Assembly: GCA_029934555.1 (NCBI GenBank)
Contig: JAOZMA010000161.1
Span: forward strand, 1 to 5,545
DNA from: Acidimicrobiia bacterium
Lineage (GTDB): Bacteria > Actinomycetota > Acidimicrobiia > Spongiisociales > UBA5794
Length of the DNA stretch: 5,545 bases
Direction of reading: 5' to 3'
Below are positions 4,920-5,545 of this stretch, piece by piece. How positions within the stretch are numbered: the stretch's first letter is position 1; each line of letters begins with the position of its first letter. The notes beneath the pieces are model-generated. The model did no database searches and was not told the DNA's origin. It saw only the letters and a program-made list of their open reading frames with translations. The translations under genes and the position numbers were made by a program.

Positions 4920-5192
4920 ATGGCAAAGACAAGAAGTACACGGACGAAGCGGCGCCGCCCCAGCGAGGACAGGGGCAGGCGGAAGCGCATTGTCTACCGG
5001 TTCAAGGAAAACGAGTTCGTCGACTACAAGGACGTCGCGCTGCTGCGTAAGTTCATGTCCGATCGAGGCAAGATCCGTTCTCGCCGAGTCACCGGTTTGA
5101 ACGAGAAGCGGCAGCACCAGGTCGCCACGGCGATCAAGAACGCCCGTGAAATGGCGCTGCTGCCGTACCTCGCGACGAGGCCGAGTAAATGA
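4920..5192 (+). CDS. rpsR: 30S ribosomal protein bS18, cysteine-free form
   Basis: S18 sits beside S6 on the 30S platform. The 90-residue product has a basic N-terminal tail (KTRSTRTKRRRP), then the diagnostic VDYKDVALLRKFMSDRGKI, RRVTGLNEKRQHQVATAIKNAREMALLPY and a short tail. It contains no cysteine. The positions that hold the zinc-binding Cys residues in C+ S18 proteins read VYRF and LNEK here, so this is a zinc-independent C- form. AAAGGAG at 4906-4912 gives the ATG at 4920 an ideal 7-base spacing. The TGA stop (5190-5192) overlaps the rplI ATG. Confidence 0.97.
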   Translation: MAKTRSTRTKRRRPSEDRGRRKRIVYRFKENEFVDYKDVALLRKFMSDRGKIRSRRVTGLNEKRQHQVATAIKNAREMALLPYLATRPSK

Positions 5193-5545
5193 AGCTGATT
5201 CTCACGAAGGACGTCGTCGATCTCGGTAACAAAGGTGACGTTGTCGATGTCTCCGATGGATACGCTCGCAACTATCTCGTCCCGCGATCGTTCGCCGTCA
5301 AGGCGACCGAGGGGGCGCTCCGCCAGGCTGACTCCATGCGAGTCGCTCGCGAGGAGGCGCTGCTCGCTGCCCGTCAAGAGGCAGAGGGCTACGCCCAGTC
5401 GCTCACCGGCACCAGGGTTGTCGTTGCGGCTCGTTCCGGTGACGAAGGCAAGCTGTTCGGATCGATCGGCGATGGAGACATCGCTGCTGCGATCTCCAAG
5501 TTCACCGGGATTGACGTCGATCGCAAGATCGTCCGGATCGAGGGT
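5189..5545 (+). CDS. rplI: 50S ribosomal protein bL9, N-terminal 119 residues (3' end outside window)
   Basis: L9 binds 23S rRNA at the base of the L1 stalk through its N-domain. The frame runs open to the right edge; about 30 residues are missing compared with the usual length of about 149. The N-domain is clear: MKLILTKDVVDLGNKGDVVD, VSDGYARNYLVPRSFAVKAT. A long charged connecting helix follows (about 43-72), then the start of the C-domain with GDEGKLFGSIGDGDIAAAI. The ATG at 5189 overlaps the rpsR stop as ATGA, and GAGG (5177-5180) inside the end of rpsR lies 8 bases upstream, so L9 synthesis should be coupled to S18. No frameshift is seen. Confidence 0.96.
   Translation, partial: MKLILTKDVVDLGNKGDVVDVSDGYARNYLVPRSFAVKATEGALRQADSMRVAREEALLAARQEAEGYAQSLTGTRVVVAARSGDEGKLFGSIGDGDIAAAISKFTGIDVDRKIVRIEG

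Overview
The window looks like chromosomal DNA of a high-GC Gram-positive bacterium, most likely an actinomycetote. Four things suggest this: the strong G/C preference at third codon positions, the UvrD2-style helicase with an HRDC tail, an SSB whose OB fold reads like actinobacterial SSBs, and a flavin/F420-type PPOX oxidoreductase. A lineage outside the well-studied Streptomyces/Mycobacterium groups (for example Acidimicrobiia) is plausible but cannot be proven from this sequence. I see no mobile element, CRISPR array, tRNA or rRNA.

Left to right: the 3' end of a UvrD/PcrA-like helicase gene on the + strand (1-845) faces a two-gene unit on the - strand. That unit is a PPOX-family protein (1878-2354) followed by a lipoprotein that is almost entirely one seven-bladed Reg_prop-type beta-propeller (920 to about 1936). 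Diverging from it on the + strand are panB (2543-3406, pantothenate/CoA synthesis) and a small DUF192 lipoprotein (3433-3882). A structured 220-base leader (3883-4102) then precedes the classic ribosomal/replication operon rpsF-ssb-rpsR-rplI (4103 to the right edge, rplI cut off).

The rpsF operon is tightly packed. The ssb stop abuts the rpsR Shine-Dalgarno sequence, and the rpsR stop and rplI start share ATGA. S6 and S18 bind each other on the small subunit, L9 is on the large subunit, and SSB coats single-stranded DNA. This is the normal bacterial arrangement.

Nothing here is an obvious new multi-gene system. The points worth checking are: a leader before rpsF with several mutually exclusive hairpins; a helicase whose tetracysteine linker is replaced by a beta-rich module; the free-standing seven-blade propeller lipoprotein, whose only canonical start is an inconvenient TTG inside the upstream gene; and two candidate leaderless promoters, one with an inverted repeat between -35 and -10.
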